Positions 1 through 9,992 are shown, counted from the first letter of the stretch. The stretch is 64,000 nt of DNA from Gammaproteobacteria bacterium (GCA_021773235.1 JAJFKL010000021.1:62001-126000); one strand, 5' to 3'. Translations and numbers: made by a program. The notes: a model not told the origin generated them from the sequence alone.

Positions 1-2397
1 GGCGACATCATTCAGATAAACTGTTTGCCCTGTTGTAAGAATGATAGGCAGGCTATTCAAACTTGTCGATTGTTCGCGCATTGATTCTGGATAGATAACA
101 CGCACAGGCAAACGTTTATCTTCCCAGGTAACATGAACTACTTCGTTACCCAGATAACCGCTACGTACAGCACTGGCTAATTCGTTTTGTGTTAGGCCGA
201 GACGTTTACCACGTTCATTTAATTGGTATTTATATTCCAATTTGCCCGGCTCTTGGTCATGCACGACATCATTTACACCGGGCATGCGTTTCATATAATC
301 ACTTATCTCAACCGCAGTTTTATGTAACACACCAAGATCAGCACTGACGATGCCAAGCTCAATATCATCACCGGCCGGTCCTGCATTTGGTTTCAGAATA
401 CTCAAACGATCCACACCGGGTACTTGTAATAGATCCTTTCTAATGACATTAATGATTTCATCTGCACTTCGAGTCCGTTTACCACTCATATTAAAATCAA
501 AACTGACTATAGGTGTAACCCATTCTTCAATAAAGCTAGCAGGCACCGGTTTTTGCAAGTCGATGACAAACTGCAATATATTACTTCCCGTTTTACTTCG
601 GTTTGGGTCGATCACGCTAACACCGACATTAGTCAATAATGTGAGTAACTCATCTTCTGTCATGAGTGCATTTACTCTGTCTTCAAGTTCAACTGCCAGC
701 TCAAGCGTATCCTCAAGACTGTAGGTATTAGGTGCTTCTATATTGACAAAGAACTGTCCTATTTCCACATCACCAAATAACTGAAAGGGCAAGCGCGTAC
801 CCGCATAAGTAAGACTGATAGCCAAGGCACCAATACTAAGTACTGCAACAAAATAACGATTCATTGCCGACCAATGCAATATCCGAGCGTATCTATTTAA
901 AATAGCGGTCCAATTAAATCGTGGTTTCTTTTTTTCAAGTTTCAAGATATGTCCTGCATGCGAAGGCAATACGACAAACGCTTCAAGGAGTGACCCAACG
1001 AGAGCGCAGCAAACAACAACCGGGATTACTTTTATAAACGCACCTAATATCCCGCCAATTGCAAACATCGGTAAGAATGCAGCAATGGTGGTTAATGTTG
1101 AGACAACTACAGGCCAGAAGACTTCTTTCGCACCTAATGAAGATGCTTCCATTGGAGTCATCCCCGCTTCAATATGCCGATATACATTCTCTGTGACGAT
1201 GATTGCATCATCGACGATCATTCCCAGCACAATCAAGAACGCAAACAAGGAGACCATGTTGATCGTGTAATCGAAATAATAAAGTAGAATGACGGTGAAG
1301 AGGAACGATACTGGTATTCCAAAAGCGGTGATTGCCGCTATACGAAAGTTCAATAGTATATATAGGGAAATCAAAACCAGTATCAATCCGATCAAGCCTG
1401 ATGATTTCACCAGATTTAAACGCGTCTTGACATAGATAGACGAATCCGTGTGATACCCGGCATTAATACTTTCGGGTAGTTCCTCACTGAGCTCATCAGC
1501 CAACGCTCTTATTTTTTCTGAGATACGTATCGTTGATGCCTCTCCTGTCTTTGTTACTGTTAAGTTAACCGAGGGCTTTCCATTAAATCGTGCGTAGGTT
1601 TCTGCTTCCTCAAACCGGCGAACTACTTTGGCAACATGGCCCAATTTTAATTCACCACCATTGGCATTTGTGCGTAAGACTATTTGTTCAATATTCTCCG
1701 GTTCAGGTTTAACACCCTTTCCTCTTAAACGTATATCACCTTCATTTGATTTTATTGATCCTCCAGGTTGATCAACTAGATTATTTCTAAGCGCATCATT
1801 AACCTGAGCTAAGGGGATATTAAGTGCTGCCAACTCATGTGGATTGATCTCAACCCAAATCTCCCAGTCGCGTTCACCTGCCATGCCGACACTTGCGACA
1901 CCTTTAATCTTCTGCATTTTTCTACGGGCTTTTTCTGAATACTCGTACAAGTCAGCTTTGGAAAGATTGCCAAAGAGTGTGAGTGTAATTACTGGGAAAC
2001 GTGTACGGATACGATTTAATCCTGGTTCTTCAGCTTCATCAGGCAAATCATCTACGCGATCAATCAATGTTCTGGTATCACGCATAAAATCATCTACGTT
2101 TGAACCCGACTTTAACTTTATATATATACTGGAAAGACCTTCCTTACTAGTGGAATGGATGTAATCGATATCCTGGCTGTCTTCGAATTCTTCTTCGATA
2201 GGCAGCGTCACTTGTTGTTCTACTTCTGCAGGCGAAGCACCTTCATAGGTGGTTTGAATGCTTATCAAATCCAGATCCACAACCGGAAATATTTCCTGAG
2301 GTAAACCACGCCAAGCAAACACCCCCATTATTAAAACAATAAAGAGACTTAGATTGATTAATAATGGGTTTTTAAGTGAAAAATGAATTAGTGGCAT
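1..2397 (-). CDS. RND efflux pump inner-membrane permease (AcrB/MexB superfamily), 3' end cut by window edge
   Basis: My translation of the minus strand from the ATG at 2395-2397 stays open for 799 codons to base 1, so roughly the last fifth of a normal ~1020-residue pump lies outside. It starts MPLIHFSLKNPLLINLSLF, the first transmembrane helix. A large periplasmic loop follows (VVDLDLISIQTTYEGASPAE, IRLRGKGVKPEP), then the cluster of helices with GMIVDDAIIVTENVYRHIEAG, the RND signature helix region, and the start of the second periplasmic half. The family uses proton motive force to expel hydrophobic compounds in a trimer with a membrane fusion protein and an outer-membrane channel. The fusion protein gene lies 33 bp upstream in the same direction. 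No TolC partner is visible here. The substrate cannot be inferred. Confidence 0.9.
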   Translation of the reverse strand, partial: MPLIHFSLKNPLLINLSLFIVLIMGVFAWRGLPQEIFPVVDLDLISIQTTYEGASPAEVEQQVTLPIEEEFEDSQDIDYIHSTSKEGLSSIYIKLKSGSNVDDFMRDTRTLIDRVDDLPDEAEEPGLNRIRTRFPVITLTLFGNLSKADLYEYSEKARRKMQKIKGVASVGMAGERDWEIWVEINPHELAALNIPLAQVNDALRNNLVDQPGGSIKSNEGDIRLRGKGVKPEPENIEQIVLRTNANGGELKLGHVAKVVRRFEEAETYARFNGKPSVNLTVTKTGEASTIRISEKIRALADELSEELPESINAGYHTDSSIYVKTRLNLVKSSGLIGLILVLISLYILLNFRIAAITAFGIPVSFLFTVILLYYFDYTINMVSLFAFLIVLGMIVDDAIIVTENVYRHIEAGMTPMEASSLGAKEVFWPVVVSTLTTIAAFLPMFAIGGILGAFIKVIPVVVCCALVGSLLEAFVVLPSHAGHILKLEKKKPRFNWTAILNRYARILHWSAMNRYFVAVLSIGALAISLTYAGTRLPFQLFGDVEIGQFFVNIEAPNTYSLEDTLELAVELEDRVNALMTEDELLTLLTNVGVSVIDPNRSKTGSNILQFVIDLQKPVPASFIEEWVTPIVSFDFNMSGKRTRSADEIINVIRKDLLQVPGVDRLSILKPNAGPAGDDIELGIVSADLGVLHKTAVEISDYMKRMPGVNDVVHDQEPGKLEYKYQLNERGKRLGLTQNELASAVRSGYLGNEVVHVTWEDKRLPVRVIYPESMREQSTSLNSLPIILTTGQTVYLNDVA

Positions 2398-2430
2398 GAT
2401 TAAATATTAAACAGACTTAAAGTTTCTGTT

Positions 2431-3567
2431 TTAAGGGATGATAACGGCTTGACCATCAGCCAAACTGGAAACATCCTTGCTTATTATGGTGCTGCCAGAT
2501 TCAATTCCTGCAATCACTTGAACATCCTTATATCGCTCAATCAACTTAACTGTTCTTTTAACTGCACGATTATCAATTACTTCAAAAACGTAAGACTGTC
2601 CGTCTTCATACAAAATGGCGCTTATAGGAATAACATTTGCAGCTTTATAAAAATTTCCAGGCAATTGAGCGACTGCTAATTGTCCTGCAAACAACCCATC
2701 TGACGGTAGACGTATTTTTAATGCATGGGTGTTTGTCTCTGCATCAGGAGCAACTGCTAGTGCGATTATCTGCCCTTCTCTTTCATCACTATTGGTTGTT
2801 ACTTTTATATTCTGTCCTAACTGTAATTGCGCTGCTGATGTCCCTGTTATTTCGAGATTTAAATCAAGCTTATCAACTTGCACAATCTCAAGTGCTGCTT
2901 GACCCGGTGAAACATAATCACCGATTTCTACATAAATATCATTAACTGTCCCATCAAATGGAGAAATCAATTGAGCTCGCTTAAGGTTTCTTTCTGCTTT
3001 ATTGAGACGGGCCTGTTCTATCATCAAACGAGATCGCGCTGAATCCACACTGTGTTTGAGTCGCGCCTCTTCAGCTTGCTGTCGATATAAAGCTTGTAAC
3101 GCCTGATCATAATTTGATTTTGATGCCAGTGAATCCCGGCCTAGTTTTTTAATTCTAGCGACTTCTTGTTCTTGTAATCCACGCTCTTGTCGCATCAATT
3201 CCAATAATCGAGAATCTCGTTCAATAGCGGCTCGTTCCGTTTTTAATATTGCTATCGACTCTTCTACAGCATCCCGAAAATCACCCGATTCAATACTGAG
3301 CATTTGGCCGTTTTCTGTAACATATTGACCCGCTTCAACAAATCGTCGATCTATTTGCCCGGAAACCTGAAAATGGAGGCGTGCTCTTCGAGCCGGTTGC
3401 AATTTCCCGGTAACTTCTGTGATAGGCTGGATGTCACTTTTCTCCACAATATCGACATTCACCGTGGGTGGCGGTAAAGACTGAAGTTCAGCGTGGGTAT
3501 CAGGCCTCGTCCAAAATAAGGCCATTACTATCACTAGCGAAACAGTGCTTATAAAGAGTATTCTCAT
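2431..3567 (-). CDS. RND efflux membrane fusion protein (HlyD/AcrA family periplasmic adaptor)
   Basis: 378 residues. An N-terminal hydrophobic segment (residues 2-19, no lipobox cysteine) is followed by the usual adaptor order. There is a barrel-sandwich half (VTGKLQPARRARLHFQVSGQ), a long alpha-hairpin rich in Glu, Arg and Gln (about residues 100-195), a second lipoyl half (AQLISPFDGTVNDIYVEIGD), a beta-barrel and a membrane-proximal domain ending in VSSLADGQAVIIP. The adaptor bridges the RND pump to an outer-membrane channel. It is the first gene of the operon with the pump gene 33 bp downstream, and is divergent from lptD across 156 bp. It differs from the lipoprotein adaptor at 30368-31462, so the two pumps are separate systems. 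Confidence 0.92.
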   Translation of the reverse strand: MRILFISTVSLVIVMALFWTRPDTHAELQSLPPPTVNVDIVEKSDIQPITEVTGKLQPARRARLHFQVSGQIDRRFVEAGQYVTENGQMLSIESGDFRDAVEESIAILKTERAAIERDSRLLELMRQERGLQEQEVARIKKLGRDSLASKSNYDQALQALYRQQAEEARLKHSVDSARSRLMIEQARLNKAERNLKRAQLISPFDGTVNDIYVEIGDYVSPGQAALEIVQVDKLDLNLEITGTSAAQLQLGQNIKVTTNSDEREGQIIALAVAPDAETNTHALKIRLPSDGLFAGQLAVAQLPGNFYKAANVIPISAILYEDGQSYVFEVIDNRAVKRTVKLIERYKDVQVIAGIESGSTIISKDVSSLADGQAVIIP

Positions 3568-3723
3568 CAGATTAATTATGTATTGATTTGCTTATTTTTA
3601 ACCAAAAATAGACGCGATTAAGTGTTTGACAATGATATTGAATAAAAATTTGAAGATAAAACCATTGTATGTGATTTTAGACACTATAAACTAGGCGAAT
3701 AACAATAAAATACACGGAACGGA

Positions 3724-6006
3724 ATGAGGCTTGTACTGAACAAATTCATAGCATTTAGTGGTGTCGGATTGCTATCGCTAGGACTAACGCCGGGGGTAAC
3801 TGCCGCTGAACTTGGTGGCGATTATAAAACACTTCTCTGCCCACAAGGACTCAATATCCCCGAGAGACCACATGTCGATGCTGTATTGGAACCCGGTGAT
3901 ACTCATATGGCTGCTGATAACGCAGATCTGATTGAAAATGGCATCTCAACCTTAGTCGGTAACGCAGAAATAACTCAAAATGCCCAGCAAGTCTCAGCAG
4001 ATAATATTGAATATAATCAACCCAACGATACTGCTAATTTAGACGGTAATGTTAATTATTGGGATGAAACAACATTTTTAAATAGTAAGGATGCTTTTTT
4101 ACAATTTGATAATGGGATTGGTGAGTTTTCTGATGCTGACTATACCTTGATAGATAGTCGTGGAAGAGGCGATGCTGAGAAATTGACCTTAGATATTGGT
4201 ACTCGTACTGATATGGAAAAACTTGAATATACAACTTGTGACCCAGGTGATGAATTCTGGAGTTTCACAGCAAGCAGTCTATCTTTAGACCACGAGGAAA
4301 ACCACGGTACAGCGCGAAATGTTGTACTTAGAATTAAAGATTACCCAGTCTTCTATACTCCTTACATGTCATTTCCTCTCAGTAAAGAACGTAAAACCGG
4401 GTTTCTAGCACCAAGCTATGGCACAACAAACAGAAATGGCTTCGAATTTCGTACACCCTATTACTGGAATATATCTCCAAATATGGATGCAACATTAACA
4501 CCTCGTTTGTTGACCGATAGTGGTGTTATGGCTATGGGTGAATATCGTTACTTACATTCTAGTGGTAGCGGTGAAATAAACCTTGAATATTTACCTAGTG
4601 ATAATGGTAGAGGTGATGAACACAGAAATTATATAGATCTTGAACTTAACCAACGTTTTTTAAGTTCAGGTAATGTATTTGCCACATATAGCAGGGTTTC
4701 TGACAAGTTTTATTTCGAAGATTTTGGTAGCCAGCTAAGTGTCACCAGCACCTCATTTCTAGAGCAACGGGCGGATGTAGTTTACACAGGAACAAACTGG
4801 AATATATTTGCAAGAGTACAAAACTTTCAAACTGTAAATCGTAGCATACCCAATATAGCCAGACCTTATAAACGACTACCACAAATTGTCTATAATTATA
4901 ATCAACCTAAGAAAAGTCAAAAACTGAACTTTGGATTTAGAAGTGAGGCTGTTTATTTTGATAGAGGGGATGACGCTGTATTTGTTGATGCTAAAACTAA
5001 TGTAAATGGGTTACGTTTAGACTTAAAACCTTATGTTAGTTTGCCATTATCAACACAAGCAACTTTTCTTGAACCAAAACTAACATTACGATATACACAA
5101 TATGCCTTAGATGATAACCCATCTTTTAAGTCCAGCCCAAATCGTGTCTTGCCAATATTTAGCCTAAATAGTGGAGTTTTTTTGGAAAGGGAGACAAGCC
5201 TTTTTGGTAATGATTTCATACAGACACTTGAACCTCGTCTATTTTATTTATTTGTCCCACATGATGGGCAAACCGATCTTCCTGTATTCGATACTGGCCA
5301 ATATACGTTTTCATTTGCATCCCTGTTTTATGAAGATAGGTTTAGTAGTGCTGACCGTGTTGGTGATGCTAATCAACTTACATGGGCTGTAACGTCACAA
5401 TTAATACAACAAGATACAGGGGAAAGTTTTGGTTCCGTTAGTCTCGGTCAGTTAGTCTATTTCCGTGATAGAGAAGTGACGCTTCCTGGTACCTCGGAAA
5501 GAGGCCAAGGCATTTCCTCATTTGTTGCCTCATTTAATACTAGTATAGTCAAAGACACTTATATCAGCGGGGACTTCCAATGGAACCCAAAGGTCTCTAA
5601 TGGCACAGAGAAAATTACTCTGCAATCTACTTATAACCCTGGTGCAGGTAAAATTATAAACTTGGCCTATCGCATAGTTAGAAACAATGAATTTAATTTC
5701 GTAGGTACCGATATAGATCAAAGTGACATATCATTTCGCTGGCCGATCAGAAACAACTGGAGTGTTGTCGGGCGATGGAATTATGCAATCCCTGAAGGAC
5801 GCTCATTAGAATTATTTGGCGGTGTTGAATATGAAGATTGTTGCTGGGGCGTTAGGGCAGTGGCTCGACGATTCTTATCTAGCATAGACGGCGAATTTGA
5901 TACCGGCATATTCTTACAAATGGAGCTAAAAGGACTGGCGGGAATAGGTAAAAAGACAGTAGACTTCCTTAAACAACAGATCCCCGGTTACCGTAGTGAA
6001 TTTTAG
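3724..6006 (+). CDS. lptD: LPS-assembly outer-membrane protein LptD
   Basis: 760 residues, close to the family's usual ~780. A signal peptide (about residues 1-28, ending VTAA) precedes an OstA/LptA-like jellyroll (residues 55-160, AADNADLIENGISTLVGNAE) and a large beta-barrel to the C-terminus. Cysteines sit at 39, 172, 706 and 707, matching the four-cysteine pattern that forms the interdomain disulfides in E. coli LptD (EDCCWG in the barrel). LptD with the lipoprotein LptE inserts LPS in the outer leaflet. It heads lptD-surA-pdxA-rsmA, the same order as in E. coli, and overlaps surA by 11 nt. The co-location fits, since SurA folds LptD. Confidence 0.97.
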   Translation: MRLVLNKFIAFSGVGLLSLGLTPGVTAAELGGDYKTLLCPQGLNIPERPHVDAVLEPGDTHMAADNADLIENGISTLVGNAEITQNAQQVSADNIEYNQPNDTANLDGNVNYWDETTFLNSKDAFLQFDNGIGEFSDADYTLIDSRGRGDAEKLTLDIGTRTDMEKLEYTTCDPGDEFWSFTASSLSLDHEENHGTARNVVLRIKDYPVFYTPYMSFPLSKERKTGFLAPSYGTTNRNGFEFRTPYYWNISPNMDATLTPRLLTDSGVMAMGEYRYLHSSGSGEINLEYLPSDNGRGDEHRNYIDLELNQRFLSSGNVFATYSRVSDKFYFEDFGSQLSVTSTSFLEQRADVVYTGTNWNIFARVQNFQTVNRSIPNIARPYKRLPQIVYNYNQPKKSQKLNFGFRSEAVYFDRGDDAVFVDAKTNVNGLRLDLKPYVSLPLSTQATFLEPKLTLRYTQYALDDNPSFKSSPNRVLPIFSLNSGVFLERETSLFGNDFIQTLEPRLFYLFVPHDGQTDLPVFDTGQYTFSFASLFYEDRFSSADRVGDANQLTWAVTSQLIQQDTGESFGSVSLGQLVYFRDREVTLPGTSERGQGISSFVASFNTSIVKDTYISGDFQWNPKVSNGTEKITLQSTYNPGAGKIINLAYRIVRNNEFNFVGTDIDQSDISFRWPIRNNWSVVGRWNYAIPEGRSLELFGGVEYEDCCWGVRAVARRFLSSIDGEFDTGIFLQMELKGLAGIGKKTVDFLKQQIPGYRSEF

Positions 6007-7306
6007 ACATTTCCAGATTAGACTCCGACATTATATGTTGGGGTTGCTTACCCTATTTTTATTTCAGTCAAATGCATACTGCTATGTGCCACTTGATCGT
6101 ATTGTTGCCGTAGTCAATGACGACGTAATTATGCAAAGCGAACTGGAGACAAAGATTCGAACTGTACGTGGTCAATTACAACAACAAGGGACTCAATTAC
6201 CGCCGGCATCTATTCTCGAACGTCAGGTATTGGATAAAATGGTTCAAACCCGTATTCAGTTGCAGATTGCTCAAAGAACCGGCGTCAAAGTAGACGACGA
6301 ATCGCTAAATCGAACTATCAGCAATATCGCTTCTGAAAATCAAGTGTCATTAAGTCAATTTCGCGAGATCTTGGAACAAGATGGGTATAATTATGAACGG
6401 TTTCGAGAAGACATCCGTAACGAAATAACATTGAGTCAATTACGCAAACGACAAGTCGACAATCGTATTGTTGTTACTGAAAAAGAAATTGATAACTTTC
6501 TGGTAAATCAGGAATTTCAGGGAACGACTCAAACCGAAATACAAATCTCTCACATATTACTAGCGTTACCTTCAGCAGCAACTCCAGATGAACTTGCACA
6601 AGTTCGCCAAGTTGCGCATCAAGTACGCGAAGATCTTCTGTCTGGCGCAGATTTTGCCGATACGGCAAAAACTACTTCTGATGGAGGCAATGCTGAAAAT
6701 GGTGGCGATCTAGGCTGGCGAAAAATGGAAGATGTACCATCCTTATTCGCAGACTATCTTCCCGATATGGAAAAAGGCGATATCAGTGAATTAATCCAGA
6801 GTCCCAGTGGCTTTCACATTATTAAGATTTCTAATATTCGAAGTGATGAGAAAAATATCGTCCAGCAAACGCATGCAAGACATATATTGATAAAACCAGA
6901 CGATCTCATTTCTAGCACACAAGCAAGAGATAAAGCGGAACAGTTAAAAGTTCGTATTGAAAATGGTGACGACTTTGCATTATTAGCTAAAGGTAACTCT
7001 GATGATCCAGGTAGCGCCATAAAGGGCGGAGACCTGGGTTGGCAAACACCCGGTGCTTTAGTCCCCGAATTTCAAAAAGCAATGGATAGTATGGAACCTG
7101 GCCTAGTCAGTAAGCCTTTTAAAACTGATTATGGATGGCATATCCTTGAAGTAATAGAACGCCGAGAGCATGATAATAGCGAAAGCGTAAAACGTGCTAA
7201 AGCTAGGTATGCCATTAGAAATCGAAAATTGGAAGAGGCTATGCAAAACTGGACCCGTCAACTTCGAGACGAAGCCTATGTCGAATATCGCCTAGATGAA
7301 ATATGA
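5996..7306 (+). CDS. surA: Periplasmic chaperone and peptidyl-prolyl isomerase SurA
   Basis: 436 residues. A signal peptide (hydrophobic core MLGLLTLFLFQSNAYC) is followed by the SurA N-terminal chaperone domain (VPLDRIVAVVNDDVIMQSEL) and two parvulin domains. These start near residue 184 (ISHILLALP, then GGDLGWRKMEDVP) and residue 292 (HARHILIKPDD, then GGDLGWQTPGALVP). SurA escorts unfolded beta-barrel proteins to the BAM complex. The start used here is the GTG at 5996 overlapping the lptD stop; an internal ATG 13 codons later would give a shorter signal peptide and is possible. It overlaps pdxA by 11 nt, so translational coupling is likely. Confidence 0.96.
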   Translation: MNFRHFQIRLRHYMLGLLTLFLFQSNAYCYVPLDRIVAVVNDDVIMQSELETKIRTVRGQLQQQGTQLPPASILERQVLDKMVQTRIQLQIAQRTGVKVDDESLNRTISNIASENQVSLSQFREILEQDGYNYERFREDIRNEITLSQLRKRQVDNRIVVTEKEIDNFLVNQEFQGTTQTEIQISHILLALPSAATPDELAQVRQVAHQVREDLLSGADFADTAKTTSDGGNAENGGDLGWRKMEDVPSLFADYLPDMEKGDISELIQSPSGFHIIKISNIRSDEKNIVQQTHARHILIKPDDLISSTQARDKAEQLKVRIENGDDFALLAKGNSDDPGSAIKGGDLGWQTPGALVPEFQKAMDSMEPGLVSKPFKTDYGWHILEVIERREHDNSESVKRAKARYAIRNRKLEEAMQNWTRQLRDEAYVEYRLDEI

Positions 7307-8342
7307 GCAAAGCAAACCACGAATCTTAGTATCGAGCGGTGAGCCTGCTGGAATTGGTCCAGATTTAATAATAAAAGTAGCTCAAATTGATCATCAATAT
7401 GACCTGACTATTATAGGTGACCCTGATCTACTTATAGAACGTGCAAAATATTTATCTCTCCCTTTAGAAATTCACACGCTATCAAATACTAGTAATTCTC
7501 AATATTCAAATAATCCTGATTCATTAAGAGTCATCCCTGTTAAATTAAACACGGCATGTATTCCAGGCGAATTGGATACTCGCAATGCAGGCTATGTTCT
7601 TGAGTTACTTGATATAGCCTCACGTGAATGTTTATCAAAAAACTATGACGCCATTGTCACAGCACCCATACAAAAATCTATTATTAATGACTCTGGGGTA
7701 AATTTTAGTGGTCATACCGAGTATTTTGCGAAACGGTGCGGTGATGTGTTACCTGTGATGTTACTTGCCTGTCCGGAATTACGTGTAGCACTGGTAACTA
7801 CTCATTTAGCCTTGCGTGATGTGCCTGATGCAATAACATCAGAAAGAGTTGAAAAGACTATCCGTATTGTTATCGATGAAATGCAGAAACGATTTGGCAT
7901 TAAGAACCCTAGAATTACTGTATGCGGCTTAAACCCCCATGCTGGCGAAGGCGGGCATCTTGGGACCGAAGAAATCACAATTATCTCACCCGTGATTGAC
8001 GAATATATAAAACAAGGACACGCAATCACAGGACCATTACCTGCAGACACGGCTTTTAACTCTGATTTACGAAACAATACAGACGCGTTTATTTGTATGT
8101 ACCACGATCAGGGGCTACCAGTCCTCAAAACACTTGGTTTTGGCGAGGCTGTGAATATCACTCTTGGTCTGCCCATTATCAGAACATCAGTAGATCATGG
8201 CACGGCACTAGAATTAGCAGGAACCGGTAAAGCCGAATGTAATAGTCTATTAGCCGCGATAAACATGGCAAATGAATTATCACGACATCAGTTAGACTCA
8301 GCAAATTTATACAATAGTTCTGAAACTGTTGATGAACACTGA
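7296..8342 (+). CDS. pdxA: 4-hydroxythreonine-4-phosphate dehydrogenase PdxA
   Basis: 348 residues, typical length. Family motifs are present: SSGEPAGIGPDLI near the N-terminus, SGHTEYFAKRCG (metal and substrate binding), LNPHAGEGGHLGTEE, MYHDQGLPVLKTLGF and the C-terminal TSVDHGTALELAGTG. PdxA oxidises 4-phosphohydroxy-L-threonine using NAD in the DXP-dependent route to pyridoxal phosphate. The ATG lies inside the end of surA and the stop lies inside the start of rsmA, each with an 11-nt overlap, so it is expressed as part of the lptD operon. Later PLP genes such as pdxJ are not in the window. Confidence 0.96.
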   Translation: MKYEQSKPRILVSSGEPAGIGPDLIIKVAQIDHQYDLTIIGDPDLLIERAKYLSLPLEIHTLSNTSNSQYSNNPDSLRVIPVKLNTACIPGELDTRNAGYVLELLDIASRECLSKNYDAIVTAPIQKSIINDSGVNFSGHTEYFAKRCGDVLPVMLLACPELRVALVTTHLALRDVPDAITSERVEKTIRIVIDEMQKRFGIKNPRITVCGLNPHAGEGGHLGTEEITIISPVIDEYIKQGHAITGPLPADTAFNSDLRNNTDAFICMYHDQGLPVLKTLGFGEAVNITLGLPIIRTSVDHGTALELAGTGKAECNSLLAAINMANELSRHQLDSANLYNSSETVDEH

Positions 8343-9132
8343 TAAACACCGTGTTCGAAAACGTTTCGGTCAAAACTTCTTACATGACCAAACTGTTATT
8401 CAGCGAATCATTGATACTATTAACCCTCAGGAGCATGACCATATAATCGAAATTGGGCCTGGAAAAGGAGCGCTAACCTCACCATTACTTAGTTGCGTAG
8501 AAAAACTCAATGTTATTGAAATAGACAAAGACCTCGCTGCTGCATTAAGAACTAACTTCGGAGATGAGAAGCGTTTAATCATTCAAGAGACAGATGCGTT
8601 AAACCTAGATTTCAATTCATTTGACCATACAGATTTACGCATTGTAGGAAACCTGCCCTATAACATCAGCACACCTATTTTATTTCATCTATTAAAATAC
8701 CGAGAACGTATTAAAGATATGACGTTCATGTTGCAAAAAGAGGTAGTCGATCGAATATGTGCAAACAGTGGGAACAAACAATATGGCCGCTTATCAATAA
8801 TGCTGCAATATTATTGTGATGTTGAGTCGCTTTTTGTTGTTAAGCCAGGGGCATTCACACCCATTCCTAAAGTTGACTCAGCTATTATAAAATTAACACC
8901 CTTTCAGCACCCAAGATATGAGTTGTCAGATCATGAGAGTTTTAAAATTATTGTAAGAGAATCTTTTTCACAGCGGCGAAAGACCATACGGAATGCACTA
9001 AGAAAGTACCTGGATGAATCAGTGATTAGAAAGGCCGGTATTGCGCCAGAAAATCGTGCTGAAAATTTAGAGGTTTCCGACTTTGTAACACTCGCGAATT
9101 GTTACCATCATATGAAAATCAATAGCTTATAA
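8332..9132 (+). CDS. rsmA: 16S rRNA dimethyladenosine transferase RsmA (KsgA)
   Basis: 266 residues from the ATG at 8332; a TTG one codon upstream is less likely. Motifs: RKRFGQNFLHD at the N-terminus, the SAM-binding EIGPGKGALT, and the catalytic NLPYNISTPI (motif IV, N-L-P-Y). It dimethylates two adjacent adenines in the 3' hairpin of 16S rRNA as a late 30S assembly checkpoint. It is last in the lptD-surA-pdxA-rsmA run, with an 11-nt overlap with pdxA. In E. coli apaG-apaH follow directly; here they are 11 kb away, after inserted genes. Confidence 0.96.
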   Translation: MNTDKHRVRKRFGQNFLHDQTVIQRIIDTINPQEHDHIIEIGPGKGALTSPLLSCVEKLNVIEIDKDLAAALRTNFGDEKRLIIQETDALNLDFNSFDHTDLRIVGNLPYNISTPILFHLLKYRERIKDMTFMLQKEVVDRICANSGNKQYGRLSIMLQYYCDVESLFVVKPGAFTPIPKVDSAIIKLTPFQHPRYELSDHESFKIIVRESFSQRRKTIRNALRKYLDESVIRKAGIAPENRAENLEVSDFVTLANCYHHMKINSL

Positions 9133-9135
9133 CCC

Positions 9136-9334
9136 TGTGGATAACTCTGTGAATGTTTTCTTGTCAAATTATCGTCACTAATGACTTCTCATTTTAATAA
9201 ATGCGTATCAAATATGGCTCTAAATAATTAATTATTATTATATTCAAACACTTACAACAATACCATAGGCTTTCAGACTCATAGGTCTTATTTCTCATTC
9301 AAGCTCTGTACGCAGTATCAAACACTGTGCATAA
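9136..9334 (+). promoter_or_regulatory. Two DnaA boxes in an AT-rich 338-bp intergenic region
   Basis: Between rsmA and dctQ (9133-9470) there is no gene. Two perfect matches to the reverse complement of the DnaA box TTATNCACA occur in the same orientation: TGTGGATAA at 9136-9144 and TGTGCATAA at 9326-9334. The interval between them is very AT-rich. They may bind DnaA as a regulatory or titration site. No dnaA, gidA or rpmH gene is near, so calling this an origin is not supported. Confidence 0.4.
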
Positions 9335-9470
9335 ATTATAAGTTTAGGTGAATTGCTAGCAATAACTTACAACAGATATCTCCCAAGTAAGTATTCACCG
9401 ACCTGTTCTGCTTTTTCTTCTCTATAGTTTATACTCTGCCGTCCATATTGATGCTAACAACAATAACAAA

Positions 9471-9992
9471 TTGAAAAACATCTTAAGCATAGCCAGCTCA
9501 AAAATTGATGCATTTACCGAATATACTGGGAAGTGCACATCATGGTTGATAATCACCCTTGTTTTACTCGTTGGCTATGACGTATCAATGCGATATCTAT
9601 TCCGAAGTGGTTCGATAGGAATACAAGAGCTGGAATGGCATTTATTCTCAATCATTTTTCTTATCGGAGCTGCGTATACCCTAAAACATGATGAGCATGT
9701 CCGACTCGATATATTTTACAAAAGCAAATTCTTGACCGATCAACACCGCGTCTGGATTGATGTATTTGGCTCAATATTTATCCTGATTCCATTTTGTCTG
9801 TTGATTATCATCAGTGCCTGGCCTTTTGTCTCCCAAGCCTATATTCATAATGAAGCTTCACCCGATCCAGGTGGCTTACCATTGCGTTGGTTGATTAAAT
9901 GCATGATCCCTGCAGGCTTCTGTCTTGTATTAATTCAAGGCATTGCAGAAACCATAAAAAAACTGACACTAGCACTGGATAAAAGCCAATGA
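9471..9992 (+). CDS. TRAP transporter small permease (DctQ family)
   Basis: 173 residues with four predicted membrane helices (SWLIITLVLLVGYDVSMRY; LEWHLFSIIFLIGAAYTL; VWIDVFGSIFILIPFCLL; LIKCMIPAGFCLVLIQGI). The family motif around the second helix (QELEWHLFSIIFLIGAAYTL, then HVRLDIFY) is clear. The small subunit pairs with DctM to import carboxylates or other anions using a sodium gradient. The start is a TTG at 9471 without an obvious ribosome binding site; no in-frame ATG fits upstream, so the exact start is uncertain. It overlaps dctM by 4 nt (ATGA). No DctP binding-protein gene lies on either side. Confidence 0.88.
   Translation: MKNILSIASSKIDAFTEYTGKCTSWLIITLVLLVGYDVSMRYLFRSGSIGIQELEWHLFSIIFLIGAAYTLKHDEHVRLDIFYKSKFLTDQHRVWIDVFGSIFILIPFCLLIIISAWPFVSQAYIHNEASPDPGGLPLRWLIKCMIPAGFCLVLIQGIAETIKKLTLALDKSQ

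Noticed and set aside
3626..3651. Sigma-70 promoter before lptD
   Set aside because: A perfect TTGACA is present at 3626-3631 but no acceptable -10 lies 16-18 bp downstream.
9133..9470. Replication origin
   Set aside because: Only two DnaA boxes, no dnaA/dnaN/gidA/rpmH neighbours, and no clear repeat array, so origin is not supported.
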